A DNA stretch of 31,364 bases from Scatosoma sp045652965 (GTDB lineage: Bacteria; Bacillota; Clostridia; Christensenellales; Borkfalkiaceae): the NCBI GenBank assembly GCA_045652965.1, contig JAZOLI010000091.1:1-31364 (forward strand). The letters run 5' to 3'. Shown here piece after piece: positions 23,801 to 31,364 of this stretch. The position numbers and the translations under genes are program-made. The notes under the pieces are model-generated. The model was not told where the DNA came from. It worked only from the letters and a program-made list of their open reading frames with translations, and did no database searches. The number at the start of each line of letters is the position of its first letter. Positions within the stretch are counted from its first letter, which is position 1.

Positions 23801-25845
23801 AAATCACGTTGATGTTGGAAGATGGTGAACGCTATTTCGATTTGTTGAACAACAAAACGTTTACGGTAAGAGCTACCGATTACGGTTCGTATATCCTTAT
23901 GGACAACTCCATGATCGAAGGGGTATATTTCGAATTTGACGGCTATGGTAAGCTTGGCGTTTACACGTTAGAAGAGAACGCGTCGGGTGAAACGGAAAAA
24001 GCATACGTCGACGAAAACGGCACGTATAGCGCTTCTGGCAAAGTTTACACTTTAACTTACACGAATTCTGAGAAAGAAACGATTACGTTGGTTGGCGAAT
24101 TGGGCTTCTACACGTATGGCTCGTATAGCTATAACGTATTTATCGTGAGCCATAAAGAAGCTGTTCGCACGTTCGTCAACGAAAACGATTGGTCGGTGTT
24201 GGTTTTGGACGATCTCGGAAACGCTGTAAAATACGATATTAACGGCGTGAAAGAAGAAGGTTCGTATACGTTGGTAACGGATAGCTTGCTCTACTATGTA
24301 AATAGCGCGTCTACCGACGCTTGTATCTACGTATATGACGTTAAAGAGGGAACGGCAACGGAAGTTGAGTTGGAAACGAGAGGATATTTCACCGAAACGC
24401 TTGAATCGTTGTTGTTCACTGAATACGGATTTGCGATTTTTGGTGGTGAAAACCGTTATTATTATAACATTGAAGAATCGGGCAACGTAAAAATTTATCG
24501 TCAGGCGCAATCGGGCGAAAGCAAAAACGCTTACGGCTTCCACGAAATCGATTTTGGTAAATTCACCAATGAAAAGACTTACGAAGGAAAAACGTATTAC
24601 GCAAACGATGGTTATGCAATTGCGTTCACGCGTAAAGCGGAGACCAAGAACGATTATCCCGTGCTTGTTGGCATCGATGAAAACAACGTTGAAAACAGAC
24701 AGCCCTTGACCGATCTCACGTTTGCACCTTCTGGGGCGGCGGAGTTCGAAGTGGCAGGTAAAGTAAACGTGAACGGAGACAACTATGATTGCTACGTCAC
24801 CCGTGAACTTGCCGGAGACGGAACGGTTTCTATGTACGTCACCATCGGCGCTTATCGTTTCGATATTGTCGTAAATTATACGGGCGAAGACGAGAATGGC
24901 AAGAGCAACAACACCTATGAAGTTGTAGGCATGCAATATGTCGTTACGGCGTTGTCGTATTCGTATATGGATATGTACTATCAATATTATTCTATCTTAG
25001 GTTCGTATGCGAGCTTGTTCGTAACCAATCAGCTTGGTGCAATCGAGCTTATCACGACCTTCGATAAAGAAGGTAATGAAATTGAAACTTACTTCGCTAG
25101 CAGATTTGGTGAAAATTCGGGCTTTGTGGATTTGAACGGCGATCTTATTCAAATTGAAAAAGCGTCGTATGAAGAACAAGGCAACTTTATGGTTGTGACC
25201 GTAACCGCACAAGACGGCTACACTTATAAATTCTATTTCGTAGTGTTGAAGCACCGTGCATTTAACGCCTACGGCTTCATAAACGTTGCATTCACGCGCG
25301 TACAAACGTTGACGACGGAAGATGGATATAAGGTAGAGCTTGAACGAGTGATCACTTCCGAATATGGCTACAAACCTGGCGCTGTATTGACGGTAAATCT
25401 TAGCTACAACGAAACCGCAATCGAAGCGGAAAGCATTTTGTTGAAAGATGGCATTGTATACTGTGTGGTTCGTGAGAGAGATGAAAATGACGTGATCACG
25501 GCTACGGAATATTATAAGCTTATCTTGATGGAAAAAGATGAAGGTCCTGCAGGCGAAGAAGAATCTACCATCGTTCAAATTTATCAATCCGTTCAAGTTG
25601 TGAAAGAAAGCATTCAAACGTTGTACACAGAAGACGGAAAGTGCTTCGTGGATATCAGCGAGAAGAGCGGCGTGATGGTGCTTGCTTTGGAAGATGGAAC
25701 GTACGTCGCTGTTAAGAGTGAATATGACGAAACAACACAAACCTACACGGTGACGACCATCTCTAAAAAATACACGGTGAAAGTGACCGAAGGCAAAGTT
25801 GTTATCACGGAAGTTGTTGAAGAATCAACGGAAGAAGCTGAATAA
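20848..25845 (+). CDS. Large InlB/MucBP-like lipoprotein with recurring FDGxG modules (1,665 aa)
   Basis: A lipid-anchored surface protein. The signal peptide ends in FASC with Cys27. Residues 33-98 are a clear InlB B-repeat (EGYVFEGWYT, ATYYAKW), 101-170 a second divergent one, 172-240 resembles a MucBP-type domain (YTVEKYLQNMEGTAY, then GYKEVKKSE), and 242-335 is another InlB-like repeat. From about 340 to the end the protein is beta-rich and matches no family I recognise. It contains a recurring motif [FL]-[DN]-G-x-G-x-[AL]-x-[YF], roughly every 72-90 residues, followed by G-x-Y. Cores lie near 519, 591, 867, 953, 1027 and 1116. There is no LPXTG; the end is acidic. GGAG at 20835-20838 sets the start. 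It lies 112 bases after the LRR lipoprotein gene with no visible promoter. Role probably adhesion or polymer binding (inference). Confidence 0.88.
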   Translation: MKNLKKILLAASLTCALGASSVMFASCGDDEVTYTYSFNTNGGVAIADITLKEGTEQSLPTPTREGYVFEGWYTTADFSGEPVTSILAKADATYYAKWAQVHLLTLEVNGGELSTTKLYLKEGANVYEAVQNLVPTKAGLTFGAWFNGKSELSQTAKMPAGGLTLTAKYKVAYTVEKYLQNMEGTAYDKQVETGYAYVGETYTSKLEIVGYKEVKKSETVASMVLSQTASNNVFKHYFDRQKLTVTFRPNYPDVAEENDEYQSTQVVFGTKVEIPYQYTAEGYCLVGWSTSSTGKVEYKANFIDSVLYNKEADTEAATTTFIPEKTMTLYGVWAKGYTDMFGGNDYIYLLNDTVYLSRGGVFFEGEYDADDKEAVFYNAEGDILLVCRVNEDGTYVYESDVRNEKSCALYVVGGGLNEKVKILFDKYNGIKYVEEGENGKTSTSEGEYTFTEEGYYEIVFTSGEKAGQTMTIVVGTITLNNATKDAFQIRDEEDLALGKLVRFVVTSEGTISYYPNAYDITLNGFGIALYNKGTSFGTYYYTKNDNGTITLQSTSGQIAGVLCLMEELGMKGYMFYNEAQDQTFESANGATLTLDGVCNAEYVDGNTKLNGYYTTSSSVFGGLIVKMIANGDTYTFLITANSTEVSKEVTNEQGETETVTETVVTYEFEQKRNGYAEYYYADANGIYYAPLLVVEDPAQGKATVYGYTAEKKYVKVSVGTYVYNDETGLYVYTAQEYFDAEEALTDPVDLSTITSFVFDLDTTTTNYKVNYWYSSTTEEGSTQYAEYYTSAKGAKLTVVGGFAIYAADGYVITGTYKTSKNLMQISTSSGYLYLEINEQEKTFVTLDTAPYSAYVLLPNGNNSKTDYMEFDGKGGATYVIVTPAANKGEEDVYTKFVGTFEQTDKVTEYGYPIFQFTAEGKTFKYLQLATSSAVYIAPYNEEYNGEYQAENGAILTLDGFGYCATFIDVDGTRYDGIYIISSETEITLMLEDGERYFDLLNNKTFTVRATDYGSYILMDNSMIEGVYFEFDGYGKLGVYTLEENASGETEKAYVDENGTYSASGKVYTLTYTNSEKETITLVGELGFYTYGSYSYNVFIVSHKEAVRTFVNENDWSVLVLDDLGNAVKYDINGVKEEGSYTLVTDSLLYYVNSASTDACIYVYDVKEGTATEVELETRGYFTETLESLLFTEYGFAIFGGENRYYYNIEESGNVKIYRQAQSGESKNAYGFHEIDFGKFTNEKTYEGKTYYANDGYAIAFTRKAETKNDYPVLVGIDENNVENRQPLTDLTFAPSGAAEFEVAGKVNVNGDNYDCYVTRELAGDGTVSMYVTIGAYRFDIVVNYTGEDENGKSNNTYEVVGMQYVVTALSYSYMDMYYQYYSILGSYASLFVTNQLGAIELITTFDKEGNEIETYFASRFGENSGFVDLNGDLIQIEKASYEEQGNFMVVTVTAQDGYTYKFYFVVLKHRAFNAYGFINVAFTRVQTLTTEDGYKVELERVITSEYGYKPGAVLTVNLSYNETAIEAESILLKDGIVYCVVRERDENDVITATEYYKLILMEKDEGPAGEEESTIVQIYQSVQVVKESIQTLYTEDGKCFVDISEKSGVMVLALEDGTYVAVKSEYDETTQTYTVTTISKKYTVKVTEGKVVITEVVEESTEEAE
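22390..24268 (+). repeat. Region encoding the FDGxG-type repeat modules
   Basis: Within the large lipoprotein, residues about 515-1140 contain at least six related beta modules. Examples of cores are ITLNGFGIALY (519-529), YMEFDGKGGATYV (867-879), ILTLDGFGYCATF (954-966) and YFEFDGYGKLGVYT (1027-1040). Some copies are diverged or missing between 610 and 860. A related layout (LSITDDGNVTLKIG followed by LTGTYTY) is present at residues 69-92 of the giant LRR protein. Confidence 0.6.
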
Positions 25846-25875
25846 AAACAGCCAAAGCATTTAAAAATTAAATCA

Positions 25876-25920
25876 TTTTTTCGCGAGCCTGCATCAAGGC
25901 GGTGCGGGCTTGCGAAAAAA
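25876..25920 (+). other. Strong intergenic hairpin, 17 bp, without a U-tract
   Basis: TTTTTTCGCGAGCCTGC (25876-25892) pairs with GCGGGCTTGCGAAAAAA (25904-25920) around an 11-base loop. The two non-Watson-Crick positions (G25885-T25911, T25890-G25906) are G-U pairs in + strand RNA and C-A mismatches on the other strand, so it is meant for the + transcript. The T-run is on the 5' side and an A-run on the 3' side, the reverse of a terminator. It probably stabilises or processes mRNA between the lipoprotein and protease genes. Confidence 0.7.
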
Positions 25921-25972
25921 CAACTTTGAAAACAAACCGAAGAAATCGGAAAAATATATAGGAAAAGAAAAA

Positions 25973-28900
25973 ATGAGAAAGAAGCATATTGTAAGAATTG
26001 TATCTTTACTGGGCGCGGCGAGCTTTTTGTGTTCGGCATGCACGGAAAATGCAAATTTAACAAACAATCTCACGCAACAAGGAACAAACACGAACGCTGT
26101 GAGCGCAACGAAAACGAATGCGTCGATTAAAACCAATCAAGAAGATTTTTATAACAGCGAAGTGATTTATAAGTTGCCTGAAACGGTTGAGTTAGATCAA
26201 GAAATTTCCGTTATCGTGACGATGAACACGGAATCGGTCGTAGACGTGTATAAGAACACGGTAACGTCGCAAACGTTGTACGAATTTGTCAACTCGAAAA
26301 AGGCAAAACAAATCGCAACGCAAGCAACGAACGATCAAAAGAAATTGCTTAGAAAGTTGAAAAAATCGGGCATTGATTTCGTTTTGGGTGAACAATACGA
26401 TACCGTTCTTAACGGATTTGAAGTGACGATTAAAGCAAAGGATTTTGAAGCGCTTGATCGTTTGTTCGCTGGCGACGCGTCTTTGATCGTAGGTGAAGTT
26501 TATGAAGAAGCGGAAACGGAAGTTGTTACGAACGAAGTTGACGTCTACACAACAGGTATTTTTGATAGCTCTAAGTCGGAATATCAAGGCGACGGCGTAG
26601 TTGTTGCCGTTTTAGATACGGGTCTTGACTACACGCACCCTGCGTTTGACCCCGCCAATTTCACGACCACGAACGCAGCGTTTACGAAAGAGTCCATAGG
26701 GATAACGATCAACCAAACGGAAGCGGCGAAAACGACGTTGGGGCTTACCGCGGAAGACGTTTATCTCAATGCAAAAGTACCTTATGCTTACGACTATGCA
26801 GATAAAGATCCCGACGTGCTTCCCATCAACTCGGAACACGGTACGCACGTAGCGGGTATTATTGCTGGTAAGGCAGATTCTTATAAAGACAAAGGCGAAA
26901 TCGTAAACGAACAGTTTATCGGTGTTGCGCCCAACGCGCAGCTTGCGATCATGAAGGTGTTCTCGGATACGCAACAAGGCGCAAAAACTTCTTGGATTAT
27001 GGCAGCGCTTGAAGATTGCGTCACGCTCGGCGTTGACGTTATCAACATGTCGCTCGGTTCGGGTTGCGGCTTTGCTCGCGAAGTGGATAAAGACAAAGTA
27101 AACGTGGTTTACGATAGCATTCGCGAAGCAGGTATTTCCTTGATTGCGTCGGCGGCAAACAGCTACAACGCAACCATGGGTTCGGAAAAGAACGGTAACT
27201 TAGGGTTAACGTCCAACCCCGATTCGGGTACGGTAGGCTCGCCTTCGACGTATGCGGCATCCTTGTCCGTTGCGTCCGTAGACGGGGTAAAAACACCTTA
27301 CATTTTATATAACGGCGATATTATATATTTCACGGAAGCATCTACTTCCGATGGTAAACAAAGAGATTTCGTGGACGCTATGTTGAATACGCTTGGCAAA
27401 GACGTACAAAGCCACGATTTCGAATACGTTACCATTCCCGGCATTGGTCGTTCCACCGATTATCCCGAAGAAAAAGAATTTTACAAAGGAAAAATCGTGC
27501 TTGTAAAACGTGGTACGACGACGTTTGAAGACAAAGTGCGTGTGGCGCTCAAAGAAAAAGGCGCGGCGGGTATCATCATTTATAACAACGTATCGGGTAA
27601 AATTTCGATGGCAGTTGGCGACAACGTTGGTCCCGTATGTTCGATTACGCAAGACGAAGGTGAAAAGCTTGCGGAAGCAGGAAGCGGCTTCATCACCATC
27701 AGTAGAGAAAACGCAGGTGGACCTTTCATGTCCGATTTCTCTTCGTGGGGGCCTACGTCCGATTTGCAGATTAAGCCTGAAATTACGGCGCACGGCGGTG
27801 AAATTTTGTCAGCTGTTCCCGGAAACGATTACGACAGAATGTCGGGTACGTCCATGGCAGCTCCCAACCAAGCGGGTGCGGCGGCGCTTATCCGTCAATA
27901 CGTAAAATATAGCGGCGTGTTTGGTTCTGAATCCAGCTTAACGCCCAAGCAGGTGACGGATATCGTCAACCAGTTGATGATGTCCACTGCGGATATTATA
28001 TTAAACAAAAACGGTTTGCCCTATGCCGTAAGAAAGCAAGGGGCAGGGCTTGTCAACATCAAGAAAGCGGCAGAGGCTGAGTCCTATTTGACGACGTATG
28101 ATAAGAACGACAACTTGATGGAAAAATCCAAGTTAGAGCTTGGCGACGACAAGGATAAAACGGGCGTTTACGAAATGAAGTTTGCGATCAATAACATCAG
28201 CAAATCTTCCACGACATATGACGTAAGCTCTATCATTATCACCGAAGGCGTAAGCGAAATTTACACGAGCCACGGCGACACGACGGTCACGCAAGAAGGC
28301 TATTTGCTTGACGGAACGAAGACGATGGTGACGAAAGTAGAAAACGGTACGCTTGAAGGAAACACGGTTATGGTTGCGGCAGGAAAAACTGCGATCGTTT
28401 CGGTGAAAGTGGTTCTTTCCGATGCTGATAAACAATATATGGATGATTCCTTTGAACACGGTATGTACGTAGAAGGTTTCATCAAGTTGACGGCAAAGAA
28501 CGGCGCAACAACCAATTTGAACGTGCCTTTGCTTGCATTCTACGGCGACTGGACGGAAGCTCCTATCTTCGACGAAGAATATTACGACACGAATAAGGAT
28601 GAAATCAACGCAGGTCTTGATCCCGAAGATAAATTGATGGCGGACGCATATGCAACGCGTGTTATCGGTGGATTGTATAGCGACTATATCGCAACTTTGG
28701 GTACGTATTACTTCATTCAAGATCCCGCGGCAACGCAAATTGCGGCTAGCAAAGAACATATTGCCATTTCCAACCAAGATTATGGCAAAAACAATTCAAC
28801 GATCAACAAAATTCGTTCCATCAACGCAGGTTTGCTTCGAAACGCAAAAGAAGTGAACATCAAAATTGTCGAAGATGCAACGGGTGAAGTGATTTTTGAT

Positions 28901-31364
28901 AGAACGGAATATAATCAACAAAAATCGTTTAGTTCAGGTAGCACCATTTACGCATCTTCTATCGACGTTGAATTTGCGGCGCTTGAACACAACTTAAAGA
29001 ACAACACGCGCTATACGGTAACGGCAACTGCGTATATCGATTATGGTGAAAAGGCAGATCAAAAGAACGTTAGAAACACGTTTGAATTCCCCTTGTACAT
29101 CGATTTTGAAGCTCACATCGTCACGGACGTTGCATATCGCACGGAATACGATAAAACAACGAAAAAGACGAAGTTGTTTGCAGATCTTTCCATCTACGAC
29201 AATCATTATGCAATGGGTGTTCAAGTTGGTCAAATCGTACCGACCGAACCTGGTTCTGAATATACGTTTACGATGAACACGTTCGGCAAGTACGTGACGC
29301 CTATTTATTCGTCGTTTAACTCCACGTCGAAAGTCACGATCGAACTCACTGATTACGTTTCTAAATTGAAAGAATCGGCAGGGTTGAACACGGATGCGGG
29401 CAGCAATGAAGTCGTATATAACAACAATTCGTTTATTGCAGCTTGTTACGACTATGCTATGAACTCGGCAACCTATGAAATTCGTTTGCCGGATGAAGTG
29501 ATTTCCATGTATTTCACGGAAGAAGAGCTGCGTCTTAGCCCTAACGAAACCAAAGATTTGACTTCGATTTTGGATATTTATCCCGAAGAGAGTTGGTTGC
29601 AAATTTTGGATTTTGAATCGAGCGATAAATCGATCGTTGACATCGTCAACCAAACGTTAATCGCAAAGAAGAGCGGTACGGCAACGATTACGGCTACCGG
29701 ACACAATAAGAGCGGTGAAAAGGTAACAGCGCAAATTGCCGTGAAAGTTCTCGCGGAAGATGAAGAAGGCTATAAGAAATATGACGTGCCTGCCGTAAAC
29801 AAGTTTGACGTTACGGGCTATAAAGTAAACAAGGCATATTACAACGTTTCTTCGGAAGAAAGGGAAATCGGTTTAACGGATGCAACTTACGATTTTGGTG
29901 CCGCTAAATACCTGTCCATGTTCCCTTCGGAAAGCGTAACGTTGCATTATACGTTGGATTCCAACTTCCCTGATAAAACAGAGATTATCTATGAAGTGGG
30001 TAATTCGAGAATCGCTACGGTTGATCAAAATGGTACGATTGTTGCCCAACAAGAAGGTACGACCATCGTCACGGTGAAAGTGCTCTTTGATGGTAAAGCT
30101 ACGTTGTATTCGGCGCGTGTATCCATTTCGGTTAAAGATCCGTTTACAACGATGGGTATGTACCTGATGAACTATCGTGGGCTTGGCGGCGAAGTCGTTA
30201 TTCCCGACAATCGTGGCATCACGGCGATTTATTCTTACGCGTTCTCTAATTACGATTACGTAGATAAGGATTTGTCAGCAGGCGACGTTATCGACGAAGA
30301 AGATCCTTATTATATCAAGCAAATGTATCTCGGTGAAGATACGATCACGAAAGTCGTTATTCCTGAAGGCGTTACGGCGATTGAAGCTTATGCGTTTGCA
30401 AAATTGACGGCGTTAGAAGAAGTAGTTCTTCCCAAATCTTTGATCAGAATTGGCGTCGGTGCATTCTTGGGATGCGAAAAGCTCAAGAAAATCAATTTGG
30501 AAAACGTGAAGTTTATCAACGAAAAGGCATTCTCGGGTTGTGCGTTAGAAACCATCGATTTGTCTGGTGTCGTAGCAATTGGAAACTATACGTTTGAAAA
30601 TTGTAAAATTAACCATTTAGAATTGCCTGAGTCTTCCCAATCGTTGGGTATCGGCGCGTTCTATAACAATAAGCAATTGTTAAGCGTTAATTTCGAAGCA
30701 CCGAAGATTAAAATCGGCGAATACGCGTTTGCCGGTTGCTCGGGCTTAAAGCAAATCAACATTAACGCGGCAGTTTTAGCTTCGCATGCATTTTTCGATT
30801 GTGTTAAGCTTCAAGACGTAACGTTAGGTAAAGACGTAGCGATCGTTGGCGAGTTTGCTTTCGGTAACACAAACGTATCGACGTTTAAAGTTGAAGAGGA
30901 TGGCATATTAAACGCGGCGGGTGCGTTCCTTTACAAGGGTAGCGAACTGATTTTGGTTGCGCCTGCGTATGCGGGAACGGCTAACGTCGTAAACTTCGAA
31001 AAGATACAAGCGTTAAAAGACATCACGTCTATCGCAACGGGTGCGTTTGCAGGAAACACAAAAATTTTCCGTGTGTATGCAAACAAAGTGACGCACGTAG
31101 GTGCATATGCGTTTGCAGGCTGCTCCAATTTGAAAGAAGTGCAAATGAATAGCGTACAAGTTATCGAGAACTACGCGTTTGCCGATACGGCGATTCAACA
31201 AACGCCTGATTTGACAAACGTGACGGAGATAGGTACGTATGCGTTTGCAAACACGGAGATCACCGCTGTAGAGTTAGGTGATAACGAAAATGAAGTAAAA
31301 ATCGGTGCGTATGCGTTTGCGCTCAACGTAAAACTTGAAACCGTAACGATTGGTAGCGGCGCAA
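25973..31364 (+). CDS. S8 subtilisin-like surface protease with PA, Fn3-like, Big2-like and LRR domains (3' end outside window)
   Basis: The reading frame is open for 1,797 codons and runs off the window. A signal peptide ends near CSAC (Cys23, an atypical lipobox). A propeptide-like region (about 60-185) precedes an S8 catalytic domain with triad Asp215 (AVLDTG), His289 (HGTHVAG) and Ser627 (SGTSMAAP), and oxyanion Asn396. A PA domain (about 450-590) is inserted between Asn396 and Ser627, as in lactocepin and C5a peptidase, and the Fn3-like domain after it (about 703-865, ending LAFYGDW) fits those families. Two Big2-like domains (about 1194-1261 and 1321-1386) lead into BspA-type LRR_5 repeats from about 1393 onward. 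It probably cleaves extracellular proteins or peptides while the LRRs bind targets. The ATG at 25973 has a weak AGGA nine bases upstream. All catalytic residues are present, so it is likely active. Confidence 0.95.
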   Translation, partial: MRKKHIVRIVSLLGAASFLCSACTENANLTNNLTQQGTNTNAVSATKTNASIKTNQEDFYNSEVIYKLPETVELDQEISVIVTMNTESVVDVYKNTVTSQTLYEFVNSKKAKQIATQATNDQKKLLRKLKKSGIDFVLGEQYDTVLNGFEVTIKAKDFEALDRLFAGDASLIVGEVYEEAETEVVTNEVDVYTTGIFDSSKSEYQGDGVVVAVLDTGLDYTHPAFDPANFTTTNAAFTKESIGITINQTEAAKTTLGLTAEDVYLNAKVPYAYDYADKDPDVLPINSEHGTHVAGIIAGKADSYKDKGEIVNEQFIGVAPNAQLAIMKVFSDTQQGAKTSWIMAALEDCVTLGVDVINMSLGSGCGFAREVDKDKVNVVYDSIREAGISLIASAANSYNATMGSEKNGNLGLTSNPDSGTVGSPSTYAASLSVASVDGVKTPYILYNGDIIYFTEASTSDGKQRDFVDAMLNTLGKDVQSHDFEYVTIPGIGRSTDYPEEKEFYKGKIVLVKRGTTTFEDKVRVALKEKGAAGIIIYNNVSGKISMAVGDNVGPVCSITQDEGEKLAEAGSGFITISRENAGGPFMSDFSSWGPTSDLQIKPEITAHGGEILSAVPGNDYDRMSGTSMAAPNQAGAAALIRQYVKYSGVFGSESSLTPKQVTDIVNQLMMSTADIILNKNGLPYAVRKQGAGLVNIKKAAEAESYLTTYDKNDNLMEKSKLELGDDKDKTGVYEMKFAINNISKSSTTYDVSSIIITEGVSEIYTSHGDTTVTQEGYLLDGTKTMVTKVENGTLEGNTVMVAAGKTAIVSVKVVLSDADKQYMDDSFEHGMYVEGFIKLTAKNGATTNLNVPLLAFYGDWTEAPIFDEEYYDTNKDEINAGLDPEDKLMADAYATRVIGGLYSDYIATLGTYYFIQDPAATQIAASKEHIAISNQDYGKNNSTINKIRSINAGLLRNAKEVNIKIVEDATGEVIFDRTEYNQQKSFSSGSTIYASSIDVEFAALEHNLKNNTRYTVTATAYIDYGEKADQKNVRNTFEFPLYIDFEAHIVTDVAYRTEYDKTTKKTKLFADLSIYDNHYAMGVQVGQIVPTEPGSEYTFTMNTFGKYVTPIYSSFNSTSKVTIELTDYVSKLKESAGLNTDAGSNEVVYNNNSFIAACYDYAMNSATYEIRLPDEVISMYFTEEELRLSPNETKDLTSILDIYPEESWLQILDFESSDKSIVDIVNQTLIAKKSGTATITATGHNKSGEKVTAQIAVKVLAEDEEGYKKYDVPAVNKFDVTGYKVNKAYYNVSSEEREIGLTDATYDFGAAKYLSMFPSESVTLHYTLDSNFPDKTEIIYEVGNSRIATVDQNGTIVAQQEGTTIVTVKVLFDGKATLYSARVSISVKDPFTTMGMYLMNYRGLGGEVVIPDNRGITAIYSYAFSNYDYVDKDLSAGDVIDEEDPYYIKQMYLGEDTITKVVIPEGVTAIEAYAFAKLTALEEVVLPKSLIRIGVGAFLGCEKLKKINLENVKFINEKAFSGCALETIDLSGVVAIGNYTFENCKINHLELPESSQSLGIGAFYNNKQLLSVNFEAPKIKIGEYAFAGCSGLKQININAAVLASHAFFDCVKLQDVTLGKDVAIVGEFAFGNTNVSTFKVEEDGILNAAGAFLYKGSELILVAPAYAGTANVVNFEKIQALKDITSIATGAFAGNTKIFRVYANKVTHVGAYAFAGCSNLKEVQMNSVQVIENYAFADTAIQQTPDLTNVTEIGTYAFANTEITAVELGDNENEVKIGAYAFALNVKLETVTIGSGA

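Noticed and set aside
24052..24984. 310-codon ORF on the - strand within the large lipoprotein gene
   Set aside because: It is an antisense shadow of a gene with strong codon bias. The product has no recognisable domain and no ribosome binding site.
25876..25920. Rho-independent terminator before the protease gene
   Set aside because: The T-run is on the 5' side and an A-run on the 3' side, so neither strand has a terminal U-tract.
25921..25972. Promoter TTGAAA...TATATA before the protease gene
   Set aside because: The spacer would be 23 bases, too long for a typical sigma-70-type promoter, and there is no TGn extension.

Overview
The window looks like a chromosomal segment of a low-to-moderate-GC Gram-positive bacterium (Firmicutes, Clostridia-like). 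Signs are AT-rich intergenic DNA, AGGAG-type ribosome binding sites, TGnTATAAT promoters, lipoprotein signal peptides ending in ACG or SCG, and an abundance of BspA-type leucine-rich repeats with InlB B-repeats. This style is familiar from uncultivated gut Clostridia such as the Christensenellales, but that placement is inference. All real genes are on the + strand.

Region by region. (1) 1-700 is essentially non-coding. It holds what looks like the 3' half of a tRNA-Arg(CCU) starting exactly at the anticodon loop (131-174), its terminator, a short tandem repeat, and a promoter with a leader that may encode an 11-residue peptide. (2) 708-9452 encodes a 2,914-residue lipoprotein: a small beta module, InlB-like and Fn3-like domains, then about 2,000 residues of BspA-type LRRs. 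(3) 9645-10721 is a monocistronic gene for a three-helix membrane protein with an InlB-like outer domain and an acidic tail, closed by a canonical terminator. (4) From a promoter at 10896-10924 comes a tight MoxR-type cluster: MoxR AAA+ ATPase, DUF58 protein, BatA-like vWA membrane protein, and a membrane protein with two vWA domains and a GATase-like region. (5) Downstream, with no clear promoter or U-tract terminator between them, lie a second LRR lipoprotein (17874-20735), a 1,665-residue InlB/MucBP-like lipoprotein with a recurring unrecognised FDGxG module (20848-25845), and an S8 subtilisin-like protease carrying PA, Fn3-like, Big2-like and LRR domains (25973 to beyond the window end).

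Working model (inference): the MoxR/DUF58/vWA genes form a membrane-associated ATPase-chaperone system of the kind known from MoxR-Bat operons. The lipid-anchored LRR/InlB proteins and the cell-surface protease form a surface module for adhesion, polymer binding or proteolysis, possibly co-transcribed with it. The shared domains across at least five genes suggest one locus built by domain shuffling and duplication. The most unusual items are the tRNA half (probable integration scar), the MoxR plus giant-LRR-lipoprotein association, the FDGxG module, and the recurring intergenic hairpins that lack U-tracts.
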